64,000 nt of DNA from Pectobacterium brasiliense. Its GTDB lineage: Bacteria; Pseudomonadota; Gammaproteobacteria; Enterobacterales; Enterobacteriaceae. The DNA lies in the NCBI RefSeq assembly GCF_016950255.1, contig NZ_JACGFN010000001.1:1736001-1800000 (forward strand). The letters run 5' to 3'. The notes beneath the pieces are model-generated. The model did no database searches. It was not told where the DNA came from and worked only from the letters and a program-made list of their open reading frames with translations. The position numbers and the translations under genes are program-made. This document shows, piece by piece, positions 7,904-16,721 of this stretch. Each line of letters opens with the position of its first letter. Within the stretch, counting starts at the first letter, position 1.

Positions 7904-9358
7904 CTACGACCGAGCTGCGCGGCCTGTTGTGTTGGGCGAATGGTGCATGGCATTGGCCCAGCTTTTCACCTGCTGGCGAGAAAGCTTAATCCCACCATTT
8001 TTCAGTTCAACGGGCAGCGCATAATACGCGACCGGACGCTGAAATCCGGCAAGCTGTGGCTGTAGCCAATCGCGTATTGCATCAAGCGTCGTGGCTTGTG
8101 CCACCTCCAATACCGCAACAGGACGGTGGCCGAACTCCGCATCGTCAACAGGCACAATGCAGGCCTGTTGAACATCAGGATGCGCCAACAATACGGCTTC
8201 GATATTCTCGGGCTGAATCCCTTCCCCACCGCTGAAGAATTGGTTATCCAGACGTCCCAGAATGTGCCATTCATCCTCGGAAAATCGCCCGCGATCCCGT
8301 GTATGGAACCAGCCGTCATCATCGACCAGTGGAATCAGTTTCCCATCGCGCCAATAGCCTGCGGCAAGCGTGCTGCCACGCAGCAGAATTTCATCCTCCG
8401 CCAGCCGAATCTCTCGCCCGTGCAGCGGCATGCCGACGCCCGAACGCCCGTCAGCACGTTTCGCGCAGACCGTGGACGCCAGTTCCGTCAGGCCATAGCC
8501 ACACCAACAGCTAACGCCTCGCGCTTCCGCCTGTTGCGTCAGCGCCTGCGGAATCATCGCGCCACCGAGCAATACGGCTTTCAGTGCCGAAGGGAATGTC
8601 CCCTCTGACAACAGCCGCCACAGTTGCGTTGGTACCAAAGAAGCATGGGTGCAATCGCGCAATGCACTATCCAGAGGCTGATGTGTGCGGACAACGAGCG
8701 TTGCCCCAGTCGCAAGCCAGCGCCAGACGATGCCCTGCCCGGAAACGTGAAAGAGCGGAAGTGACAACAGCCAGCTGTCGCTGGAGGAGAATGCCATCAT
8801 CTGCACCACACTTTCCGCGCTGGAGAGATGGGCAGCAAATGAATGCACCGCTGCTTTTGGCATCCCGCTGGAGCCAGATGTCAGCGTCAGCGTCGCCAGC
8901 CGATCGGCCTGCCAGCGTAATCGATCTATGCAGTGAATTTCTTCGGTATTGTCTGATGACAAAGAAAGCGTGCGTATCGCATTCGGCCACGGTTTATCAT
9001 TCAGGCACAGACCATACGCCACATTCAGCGTAGGCAGCAGCGCCTCAGTTAGTGCATCAGGTAACTGTGGATTCAGCGGCAGAACGCGCACGCCGCACTG
9101 TAACAGCGCCAAATAGCTGAACAGCATCTGGACACTATTTTTCCCGCGTAGCACGACCGTACTGTCGGCCATCACACCCTGCTGTGTGAAATGCGCTGCC
9201 AGACGATCTACCCGCAGAGCAAGCGACTGCCAGCTCCAGCGGGTTTCGTCGTCAATCAAGGCGACAGACTCATTCAACGAAACAGGTTCATTCAACGAAA
9301 CAGGCTGGGGCGTCTGGTTAGCCCAGTGTCGCCAAGGCCAGTCAGTCAGGATTGCCAT
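7904..9358 (-). CDS. menE: MenE, o-succinylbenzoate-CoA ligase
   Basis: A 484-residue ANL-superfamily acyl-CoA synthetase that activates o-succinylbenzoate to its CoA thioester in menaquinone synthesis. The AMP-binding P-loop is [15 protein letters not shown]. Other motifs are [29 protein letters not shown] and the C-terminal catalytic lysine region NGGIKLSRQ. It is about 30 residues longer than E. coli MenE. Part of the extra length is an 18-bp tandem duplication giving [12 protein letters not shown] near residue 20, and the C terminus has a tail beyond the family end. The start ATG overlaps the menC 3' end by 13 bp, as expected of an operon. It is the last gene of the menF-to-menE run. Confidence 0.95.
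   Translation of the reverse strand: MAILTDWPWRHWANQTPQPVSLNEPVSLNESVALIDDETRWSWQSLALRVDRLAAHFTQQGVMADSTVVLRGKNSVQMLFSYLALLQCGVRVLPLNPQLPDALTEALLPTLNVAYGLCLNDKPWPNAIRTLSLSSDNTEEIHCIDRLRWQADRLATLTLTSGSSGMPKAAVHSFAAHLSSAESVVQMMAFSSSDSWLLSLPLFHVSGQGIVWRWLATGATLVVRTHQPLDSALRDCTHASLVPTQLWRLLSEGTFPSALKAVLLGGAMIPQALTQQAEARGVSCWCGYGLTELASTVCAKRADGRSGVGMPLHGREIRLAEDEILLRGSTLAAGYWRDGKLIPLVDDDGWFHTRDRGRFSEDEWHILGRLDNQFFSGGEGIQPENIEAVLLAHPDVQQACIVPVDDAEFGHRPVAVLEVAQATTLDAIRDWLQPQLAGFQRPVAYYALPVELKNGGIKLSRQQVKSWANAMHHSPNTTGRAARS
9270..9305. repeat. 18-bp tandem duplication within menE
   Basis: Two adjacent 18-bp units, TCATTCAACGAAACAGGT and TCATTCAACGAAACAGGC, differ only at the last base. In frame on the minus strand they add a second PVSLNE block to the MenE N terminus. 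Confidence 0.9.
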
Positions 9359-10317
9359 ACCACGTCCAGTTGCTCAGCAGCCAGCAGCGGTAGCGCACTC
9401 TCCGGCCAGCATTGAATCACCTGCGCCTGCATCAGATCCAATGTGTCCAGCCCAGGGATCGTATCCGGCGTCAGCCAGTGCGCCAAACGTGCCAGCTGCG
9501 TTAACCCCAGACTGGATTCAATACTGGAGCTGATCACCGCCGTTAATCCAGCCTGATGCGTTTCCTGCACCAGTTGCTGGCAGCGAGCAAGGCTACCGAC
9601 CAGCGTAGGCTTGATCACAATCGCGCTCACACCCGGCTCGGCTTCCACCCGAAAATCCGCCTCGCGCACGCTTTCGTCCCAGGCAATGCTAATGCCCGTT
9701 TCCCGCGCAAACTCACGAGATTCCTCACGGGTTTTGCAAGGCTCTTCGAGAAACGCAATGCGCGAACGCAATGACGGCGCGACGTAGCGGGCAAAACCGT
9801 CCGCTTTGGCACGCGTCCAACTGCGGTTGGCATCCAGACGGAGTTTCAGATCCGGCAGGGCTTCCAGCAGTACGTTAACGATCATGCCATCACGCACCGC
9901 TTCATACAGCCCGACTTTGATCTTCGCCACTTTCTCGCCCGGCATCGCCTGTAGCATGTCAAACAGCTCGTCAGGATCGCCGCTGCACAATGGCGCTTTG
10001 CGATAGTCCGCCGCCTGCGGCAGTCGCTGATCCAGCTCGGCCTGCGCACAGCTCAAGCCAAAGGCAACAGAAGGCGGAAGATCGTCAGAAAATGCTGCCC
10101 CTGCCGCCCACGATTTTAGCTGTTCAAGCGTGGCTGATTCCGCCTCTGCCAGCGTTTCCACGCTGAATTCCGGCAGCGGCGCAATCTCGCCCCAGCCTAA
10201 TCGCTCGCCGTCTTGCAAGCGAACGATAAGCCCATCGCGGGTTTTCAGACGCTGATTGCGCAGCACCACCCCGGCTTCCATCGGCACGCTGTAACGATAG
10301 AGAGTGACCTGACGCAT
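9346..10317 (-). CDS. menC: MenC, o-succinylbenzoate synthase
   Basis: A 323-residue enolase-superfamily enzyme that dehydrates SHCHC to o-succinylbenzoate. It shows the catalytic lysine in KIKVGLYE, metal ligands in [16 protein letters not shown] and WDESVRE, and the second lysine in [10 protein letters not shown]. Its length matches E. coli MenC (320). Its ATG overlaps the menB stop by one base (TAATG), so translation is coupled. It lies between menB and menE in the usual enterobacterial order. Confidence 0.96.
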   Translation of the reverse strand: MRQVTLYRYSVPMEAGVVLRNQRLKTRDGLIVRLQDGERLGWGEIAPLPEFSVETLAEAESATLEQLKSWAAGAAFSDDLPPSVAFGLSCAQAELDQRLPQAADYRKAPLCSGDPDELFDMLQAMPGEKVAKIKVGLYEAVRDGMIVNVLLEALPDLKLRLDANRSWTRAKADGFARYVAPSLRSRIAFLEEPCKTREESREFARETGISIAWDESVREADFRVEAEPGVSAIVIKPTLVGSLARCQQLVQETHQAGLTAVISSSIESSLGLTQLARLAHWLTPDTIPGLDTLDLMQAQVIQCWPESALPLLAAEQLDVVWQS

Positions 10318-11174
10318 TACGGATTCCGTTTGAATTTGCTGAAGTCAGGCTGGCGTTTTTCGTTGAACGCGTTACGGCCTTCCTGCCCTTCGTCCGTCAT
10401 GTAGAACAGCATGGTGGCGTTACCCGCCAGTTCCTGCAAGCCAGCCTGACCGTCGCAGTCTGCATTCAGTGCTGCTTTCAGGCAACGCAGCGCCATCGGG
10501 CTGTTTTGCAGCATTTCACGGCACCAGCGCACCGTCTCTTTTTCCAGCTCGGCCAACGGAACCACGGTGTTAACCAGCCCCATATCCAGCGCTTGCGCCG
10601 CATCGTACTGGCGGCACAGGAACCAGATTTCACGCGCTTTCTTCTGGCCCACGATGCGTGCCATGTAAGACGCGCCCCAGCCGCCGTCGAAAGAACCGAC
10701 ACGTGGACCCGTTTGACCGAAGATGGCGTTCTCTGCCGCAATCGTCAGATCACACATCATGTGCAGAACGTGTCCGCCACCGATGGAATAGCCTGCTACC
10801 ATCGCGACAACCGGCTTCGGACAGGTACGGATCTGGCGCTGGAAATCCAACACGTTCAGGTGATGCACACCGCTGTCATCCTGATAACCGCCGTAGTCGC
10901 CGCGTACTTTCTGATCGCCGCCGGAGCAGAATGCCTTATCGCCAGCGCCGGTCAGAATGATCGTCCCGATGCCGTCGTCGTGACGGGCATTATCGAGCGC
11001 CTGAATCATCTCTTTTACCGTTTGCGGACGGAATGCGTTGCGAACCTGAGGACGGTTAATCGTGATTTTGGCAATGCCATCGATGGATTTATGGTAGAGA
11101 ATATCGGCGAAGTCGCCGCTGCAATCGTGCCATTCAATCGGTGCGTAAAGCAGGTCTTCACTCGGATAAAGCAT
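10317..11174 (-). CDS. menB: MenB, 1,4-dihydroxy-2-naphthoyl-CoA synthase
   Basis: A 285-residue crotonase-fold enzyme that closes the naphthoquinone ring from o-succinylbenzoyl-CoA. It is almost identical to E. coli MenB in [53 protein letters not shown] and the C-terminal [11 protein letters not shown]. The ATG at 11174 ([12 protein letters not shown]) aligns with the E. coli start. The longer reading from 11183 would begin with TTG and is rejected. The gene starts 5 bp after the menH stop. Confidence 0.97.
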   Translation of the reverse strand: MLYPSEDLLYAPIEWHDCSGDFADILYHKSIDGIAKITINRPQVRNAFRPQTVKEMIQALDNARHDDGIGTIILTGAGDKAFCSGGDQKVRGDYGGYQDDSGVHHLNVLDFQRQIRTCPKPVVAMVAGYSIGGGHVLHMMCDLTIAAENAIFGQTGPRVGSFDGGWGASYMARIVGQKKAREIWFLCRQYDAAQALDMGLVNTVVPLAELEKETVRWCREMLQNSPMALRCLKAALNADCDGQAGLQELAGNATMLFYMTDEGQEGRNAFNEKRQPDFSKFKRNP

Positions 11175-11179
11175 AGTTA

Positions 11180-11980
11180 TCAATCCTTAACGTGATGCAA
11201 AAGAAAAGAGCGAACCCGCTCGGCATAGGCCGTTGGATTCGCCTGATGAGCATTATGACCCGCCTGAGCCACGCTCAGTAACGGCAGGCCGTATTGCGCC
11301 GCCAGCGTTTGAAACTTCACGTCGCTGGCACCGCATAAGTAAACAAAAGGTATCGACAGGTGCCGGAGGCGTTCCGCCAAAAAGGGCTGTCGCCCCAGCG
11401 AGGTCGCTTCAAGCATTGCCGCAACGGACGCACCGTGATTCGCGCTGCGGCGCGCGATCAGCTGTTCACGCTGCGCTGAATCCAGATCGGCAAACACCGC
11501 CTGCTGATACCAATCCTGCAAGACCGCTGGTAGCGGCTCCTGACGAAAGCGCTGCGCCCAGCGTGCATCGTGCTGGATACGCTCCGTACGCAGCTCCGGC
11601 GTTGCCAGACCGGGATGACCGCCTTCGACCAGCAGCCCCAGCATGCCGTCATGCTGTCCGTTGCAGGCGTGATACATCGCGATACGCCCACCGAGCGAAT
11701 AGCCTAGCAGCCAGTAGTTCTCAATGCCTTGATCCAACAGCGTCTTGCTTAACTGGCGGCTGATATCAGCAAAATCTGTTGTGGAAATCGTTCGCGATGC
11801 ACCGTGTCCGGGTAAATCCACCAGCAGCACCGGCCAGTCGCGGCAAAACGGCAGAACGGGCAGCCAGTCTTCGCCACTGCCTAATAAACCATGCAGGCAC
11901 ACCAGCCACGGTTGCCCAGAAGCCACCGCGCCATGCGTCACCTTCCGGCAGCTTAGCCCTTGAAACTCTAGTGCGCCCAC
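11180..11980 (-). CDS. menH: MenH, SHCHC synthase
   Basis: A 266-residue alpha/beta-hydrolase that eliminates pyruvate from SEPHCHC. It has the nucleophile elbow GYSLGGRIA, the HG motif [20 protein letters not shown] and the C-terminal catalytic histidine in [11 protein letters not shown], all characteristic of MenH. The start is a GTG at 11980 inside the menD 3' end (13-bp overlap), which keeps the coupled operon structure. A later start is possible, because the first ~12 residues are not conserved with E. coli. Confidence 0.93.
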   Translation of the reverse strand: MGALEFQGLSCRKVTHGAVASGQPWLVCLHGLLGSGEDWLPVLPFCRDWPVLLVDLPGHGASRTISTTDFADISRQLSKTLLDQGIENYWLLGYSLGGRIAMYHACNGQHDGMLGLLVEGGHPGLATPELRTERIQHDARWAQRFRQEPLPAVLQDWYQQAVFADLDSAQREQLIARRSANHGASVAAMLEATSLGRQPFLAERLRHLSIPFVYLCGASDVKFQTLAAQYGLPLLSVAQAGHNAHQANPTAYAERVRSFLLHHVKD

Positions 11981-13650
11981 GTCGCCACCTGCGCGACCAG
12001 TTCATTAAGCGTTGCTGCGCCGTCCTTCGGTTCAACTACCACTTCCAGCAGCCTGACGCCGCCCTGAGTCCAGCAATCCGCCACCGTATTCGCCAACTGT
12101 TCCCAGCTCTCGGCACGCACGTAATTCAGGCCAAACATCGCGGCCGCGTGCCCGAACTCCACATCTTGTGGCATGCAGTAAAATGCTTCGCGCTGTGCAA
12201 CTGGCGTCGGCAACAGGGAAAATATCTGGCCGCCGTTATTGTTCACCACAATCAGCACCAGCGGCGCGGGAGACTGACGCAGCAGCGCCAGCGCATTCAA
12301 ATCGTATAACGCGGAAAGATCGCCGACGATGCCCAGCGTGGCTTTTGACGTGGAACGCTGTACACCGGCCAGCGTAGAGATCAGGCCATCGATGCCGCTG
12401 GCACCGCGGTTACCGTACACCGGGTATCCCTGCGGGAGTTGCGCCAACGCATCGATCAGGCGTACCACAAGGCTGTTGCCGACAAACAGCTGTCCGTCCG
12501 GCGGCAGCAGCGTCGGTATGCGCTGCGCCAGTTGCGCTTCACCAAAACGGGAAGCCAGATGCGCGTCGATCTGCCGCTGCGTTTTGTCGGCAATATCCGC
12601 CAACACATCCGCCCACGGCGCTTGTTTATGTGCCGGATGCGCAGACAACCATTCTCCCACGTCCGCCACCAGACGACGCCCGCGATGGTGAGCCGGATCC
12701 AACCGTCCCGGCAAATCGTCAATTAACCAGAATTCTTGCGGCTGGCACTGTTCCTGCCATTGCAGCAGGCGCTTACCGGTCAGGCTGCCGCCGAACTGCA
12801 AGACAATTTCCGCCTGCCGCAGACGAGCCGCCGCGTCAGGATGCGCCAGCCAAATATCCGCACAGGGTAACGGCTGCCCGCTTTGCGACAGGACGTCACC
12901 AATCAACGGCCAACCCAGTTCGTTCGCCCACTCAGCGAGTCGCGCGCCTTGTTCTGGCGTCACGCGACCGGCGAGGATAACGCCCCGCTTCTGTCGCCAC
13001 TGCGGCCAGTCCGGCTGCACCGCTAGCGTACTCTGGCGCATTTCACGCAGCCAGGGCTCACGGCTGTTCCACCAGTCACCCAGCGTCATTAACCAGTCCT
13101 GATACGCCGTGCCGTCATCGGCACCGTACAGCGGTTCAGCAAAGGGGCAGTTAATGTGCAACGCGCCGTGCGTCAGTCGCGCCATTGCACTATCCACAGA
13201 GGAAACCAGCCAACTAGCCGGAATGTCGGGCGTGGGGCGCGGTAAATCCAGCGCCAGCGTGGGGTGTGAAGCATACAGTGCATGTTGGCGAATCGCCTGA
13301 TTTGCACCGCAGTCAATCAGTTCCGGCGGGCGGTCGGCTGTCAACACCACGAGCCGTTCGCCGGTCAGCCCAGCTTCGATGATGGCGGGATAAAGGTTCG
13401 CCGCGGCGGTGCCTGACGTCACGATAATCGCAACCGGTTCACGCGAGGCTTTTGCCAGCCCCAGCGCCAGATGCCCAAGCCCCCGCTCATCGAAATGCGT
13501 GTGGCAAATCAGCGCGTGATTGTCCGCCGCAGACAGCGTCAGCGGGGTGGAACGAGAACCAGGCGCGATGCAGACATGCCGGACACCGTGGCGGGTCAGC
13601 GATTCCAGCAGTAATGTAGCCCAGCGGCGATTAAATACACTTGTTGACAT
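11968..13650 (-). CDS. menD: MenD, SEPHCHC synthase (thiamine diphosphate enzyme)
   Basis: A 560-residue ThDP-dependent enzyme that adds the succinyl semialdehyde unit derived from 2-oxoglutarate to isochorismate, the first committed step of menaquinone synthesis. It has the catalytic glutamate region [27 protein letters not shown] near the N terminus, and the ThDP/Mg motif [12 protein letters not shown]...VNNNGGQIF near the C terminus. The ATG at 13650 matches the family start. menF lies 220 bp upstream in the same direction. That gap contains no gene, but may hold a separate promoter. Confidence 0.96.
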   Translation of the reverse strand: MSTSVFNRRWATLLLESLTRHGVRHVCIAPGSRSTPLTLSAADNHALICHTHFDERGLGHLALGLAKASREPVAIIVTSGTAAANLYPAIIEAGLTGERLVVLTADRPPELIDCGANQAIRQHALYASHPTLALDLPRPTPDIPASWLVSSVDSAMARLTHGALHINCPFAEPLYGADDGTAYQDWLMTLGDWWNSREPWLREMRQSTLAVQPDWPQWRQKRGVILAGRVTPEQGARLAEWANELGWPLIGDVLSQSGQPLPCADIWLAHPDAAARLRQAEIVLQFGGSLTGKRLLQWQEQCQPQEFWLIDDLPGRLDPAHHRGRRLVADVGEWLSAHPAHKQAPWADVLADIADKTQRQIDAHLASRFGEAQLAQRIPTLLPPDGQLFVGNSLVVRLIDALAQLPQGYPVYGNRGASGIDGLISTLAGVQRSTSKATLGIVGDLSALYDLNALALLRQSPAPLVLIVVNNNGGQIFSLLPTPVAQREAFYCMPQDVEFGHAAAMFGLNYVRAESWEQLANTVADCWTQGGVRLLEVVVEPKDGAATLNELVAQVATWAH

Positions 13651-13870
13651 GTTGTACTCAACAACTCAGGTTGCAGGTTATTCCCGCCATCTTCCCGTGT
13701 ACTGGCCGTAGGCTCACAGAAAATGATGGATATAGGCAAAATACGAATGATCGAACTGTTGTCGGCCTGGTTGCCCTTCAGCAAACATCGAGATCAGCCT
13801 TATTATATTTTTTTTTATCACGCTGACTTTGATATAAACCAGTACCTCGCACAACAACCATAAAACAAAA

Positions 13871-15193
13871 CTATGACATATCACCGTCTAACAGGGATCT
13901 TAGCCCTGCTGCTTTGTTTTCTAACTCCTGCCATTCTTGTTCTGGATCAGAACCCGCCACAATTCCGGCTCCGGCATAAAGCGTTAAAACATGATCCCGC
14001 ACTTCGGCCGAACGTAGTGCCACGCTGAATTCAGACTGCTGACGCGAAAGGTAACCTGCGGAACCCGCATACCAGCCGCGTTCAAACGGTTCATGTTCAG
14101 CAATAAAACGGCGAGCCTCTTTCCTCGGCAGACCCGCGACGGCAGCCGTGGGCTGTAACGCATTCAGGCTCGCGCTATCGGATGCGGTGCGCAGCGTGGC
14201 GTGGATGGTACGGCGCAGATGCTGTACTTTACGCAGGCGTACAATTTCCGGCGGCATCACATCCAACGACAGCGCGGACTGCTGTAATCGCTGACAAATA
14301 TCATCCACCACCAGCATGTTCTCGCACTGATTTTTGGTGTCATTCATCAGCCAATCGGCCAGTTCCGTGGCTTTGCGCGCATCGCGATCGCTTGCCACCG
14401 TCCCCGCCAGCGCTTCCGTTTCCAGTTCGCTACCCCGACGACGATAAAGCCGCTCCGGGCTGGAACCGAGAAACGCATGACGCGCATCGTGCGCCAGCAT
14501 GAAATGGAAACAGTGGTGATTTGCCGCTCGGCTGGCGGCCATAAAGGTGGTGGCCTGTAGCGGCTGCGTCAACGTTAGTGTGGTTGCCCGCGCCAGAACC
14601 ACTTTTTCCATCAGCCCGGCATTGATGTCATGCAGCGCTCGCTGGAGCAAATCGATCCATCCCTGACGCTCCGGCTGATGCCCGACGGACTGCACTTCCG
14701 CATGCAAAAGAGGCTGCGGAGCGGGCGGCAGAAGCAGGTTAATAAACGCCGAGGCTTCAATGGCATCCTGCTGCAATGACGTGTCACTGAACAGGTTAAT
14801 ACTCAGGCTGAGCGTATCATCCTGACGCCGCAGTTCCGCACGGGGCAAAAACAGGTAGCCGGGTGAAGAAGCACCGTCCTCTTTCGTTTGATTAAACGCG
14901 TTCAACCCCCAGATGCGAACATCGGGATCGCACTGCTGCTGAACAAGGAATGCCTCAGCATCCTGAATGTGGCGAAACCCGCACACGTTGCCGCACACGG
15001 CGGCTTCTTCACGATCCTGACGATGCTGCCAATAGAACTGGGGGTACACTGGCTGAGTCGCCAGCCACGGCAATAGCTCAGACGCGTCGCTGAGGGTCAA
15101 CGAACGCGTTATTTGTCTGAAACCTGCGCGTTCAGGCTGTGGCTCGCGCAAATCCTGCTGCAGATGCCGCAGCAAGTCGGAAAGTTGTTTCAC
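13871..15193 (-). CDS. menF: MenF, isochorismate synthase
   Basis: A 440-residue chorismate-utilising enzyme that converts chorismate to isochorismate for menaquinone. It has the family motifs KVVLARATTLTL, FLGSSPERLYRR, TEALAGTVASDRD, LQPTAAVAGLPRKEA, AGSAGYLS and YAGAGIVAGSDPEQEW, in the order of E. coli MenF. The start is a GTG at 15193 following GGGGTAAC. The short size and menaquinone operon context separate it from EntC and PchA. It is divergent from the MFS transporter gene. Confidence 0.94.
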   Translation of the reverse strand: MKQLSDLLRHLQQDLREPQPERAGFRQITRSLTLSDASELLPWLATQPVYPQFYWQHRQDREEAAVCGNVCGFRHIQDAEAFLVQQQCDPDVRIWGLNAFNQTKEDGASSPGYLFLPRAELRRQDDTLSLSINLFSDTSLQQDAIEASAFINLLLPPAPQPLLHAEVQSVGHQPERQGWIDLLQRALHDINAGLMEKVVLARATTLTLTQPLQATTFMAASRAANHHCFHFMLAHDARHAFLGSSPERLYRRRGSELETEALAGTVASDRDARKATELADWLMNDTKNQCENMLVVDDICQRLQQSALSLDVMPPEIVRLRKVQHLRRTIHATLRTASDSASLNALQPTAAVAGLPRKEARRFIAEHEPFERGWYAGSAGYLSRQQSEFSVALRSAEVRDHVLTLYAGAGIVAGSDPEQEWQELENKAAGLRSLLDGDMS

Positions 15194-15365
15194 CGTTACC
15201 CCGGAGACCTAACACAAAGTAGGGGATTATACGGGAAAAAAACACGTCGTGGGTGAGAGGTTACGCAAGACCATAACGGTGAGCACGGACTAAAATCGCA
15301 CCAAACGGCAAAACGGGTCGCGCGCATCGCTCTAAAATCCTATTCCATCATCATTATTGCTTCAA

Positions 15366-15398
15366 TTGACCGATTCTTTTGCCGATTATCTAATCGGC
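15366..15398 (+). promoter_or_regulatory. Putative sigma-70 promoter overlapped by a palindrome, upstream of the MFS gene
   Basis: TTGACC at 15366-15371 and TCTAAT at 15389-15394 are separated by 17 bp and match the consensus at 5 of 6 positions each. The -10 lies inside a palindrome with 8-bp arms (GCCGATTA-TC-TAATCGGC, 15381-15398), which is followed by seven Ts. The palindrome could be a repressor operator over the -10. Alternatively the hairpin plus T-run could be an intrinsic terminator of a short RNA. The rest of the 342-bp menF-MFS gap shows no gene. Confidence 0.55.
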
Positions 15399-15535
15399 AT
15401 TTTTTTGCCCGCTACACTGCTCCACCGCCCCCTTCTTCCCTCGCACCAAAACCGTACACCACGATTCTTTCCATTCAGACCGCTAACTATGGTAAAAATA
15501 GGCCTTTGTTACGTCGACCGGATAGCCTCATCAGG

Positions 15536-16705
15536 ATGAGTACAACGCTGAATTCCAACCCGTTATGCATTAATCAGAATATGCCAGGCAAGAAAGCACA
15601 GGCAGCCACGCGCATCGTTTTCTTTGTTGCGGGCTTTGCTATGGCTTCCTGGGCACCGCTGGTGCCCTTTGTCAAAACGCGGCTGGCTATCAGTGATGCC
15701 TCTTTGGGGATGTTGCTACTTTCTCTCGGTATTGGCTCACTCTTAGCCATGCCGCTGACCGGTTTCCTCACCAGCAAACTCGGGTGCCGCAGCGTTATTT
15801 TGCTGGCAAGCGCGCTGCTTTGCCTGGTATTGCCCGCGCTGACGCAGGCAGAAACGCTGCCCCTGATGGCGATAACGTTGCTCTTTTTCGGCGCGTCCAT
15901 GGGGATGATTGATGTCGCGATGAATATTCAGGCCGTCATCGTAGAACGGGCCAGCGGCCGGGCGATGATGTCAGGCTTTCATGGTTTCTTTAGCATCGGG
16001 GGGATTGTCGGTGCAGGCGGCGTCAGCGCCCTGCTGTGGCTTGGCCTGTCTCCGCTGATGGCAATTCTGGCGATTGTCGCACTTATGCTGCTAGCGATGG
16101 CAACGGCGCATCAACACCTGCTGCGCACTACAAATCAAGATGAAGGCGGCCCACTGTTTGTCATCCCGCGCGGCTGGGTGATGTTCATTGGCTCACTGTG
16201 CTTCATCATGTTCTTAGCCGAAGGGTCCATACTGGACTGGAGCGCGCTCTTTTTAACGGTTGAACGCAACCTGAGCGGCGCGCAGGCGGGCATGGGCTAT
16301 GCGGCGTTTTCCGTTGCGATGACGCTGGGCAGACTGAACGGCGATCGTATTGTTAACGCGCTCGGCCGCTACGCGATTCTGACCGGTGGCAGCCTCTGCG
16401 CCGCACTTGGTCTGGTGTTAACGATCAGCATTGATAATGCGATCACCGCCATTCTGGGCTTTGTGATGGTGGGTATCGGCGCATCGAATGTGGTGCCGAT
16501 CCTATTCAGCGCAGCGGGGAATCAAAAGATCATGCCGCCGAATCTGGCCATCGCCTCCATTACTACCGTAGGCTATGCAGGTATTCTGATCGGCCCGACC
16601 ATTCTTGGCTTTATTGCACAGTTCAGCAATTTGGCTACCGCATTCGGGTTTGTCGCACTACTATTGCTGGGCGTTAGCGCCAGCGCGCGTGCCGTTATCC
16701 GCTAA
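15536..16705 (+). CDS. MFS transporter, YbjJ-like
   Basis: A 389-residue inner-membrane protein with about 12 hydrophobic segments. The family features are the early FFVAGFAMASWAPLVPFVK, GFHGFFSIGGIVGAG in the middle, AFSVAMTLGRLNGDRIV, and GYAGILIGPTILGFIAQFS near the end. These resemble the E. coli YbjJ group of major facilitator proteins, for which no substrate is firmly known. The ATG at 15536 follows AGG closely; the TTG at 15506 is rejected. It ends only 16 bp before rcsD, so transcription from the promoter at 15366-15394 may run into rcsD-rcsB. E. coli has no such gene beside rcsD. Confidence 0.8.
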   Translation: MSTTLNSNPLCINQNMPGKKAQAATRIVFFVAGFAMASWAPLVPFVKTRLAISDASLGMLLLSLGIGSLLAMPLTGFLTSKLGCRSVILLASALLCLVLPALTQAETLPLMAITLLFFGASMGMIDVAMNIQAVIVERASGRAMMSGFHGFFSIGGIVGAGGVSALLWLGLSPLMAILAIVALMLLAMATAHQHLLRTTNQDEGGPLFVIPRGWVMFIGSLCFIMFLAEGSILDWSALFLTVERNLSGAQAGMGYAAFSVAMTLGRLNGDRIVNALGRYAILTGGSLCAALGLVLTISIDNAITAILGFVMVGIGASNVVPILFSAAGNQKIMPPNLAIASITTVGYAGILIGPTILGFIAQFSNLATAFGFVALLLLGVSASARAVIR

Positions 16706-16721
16706 TCAGGAACGTTAATTG

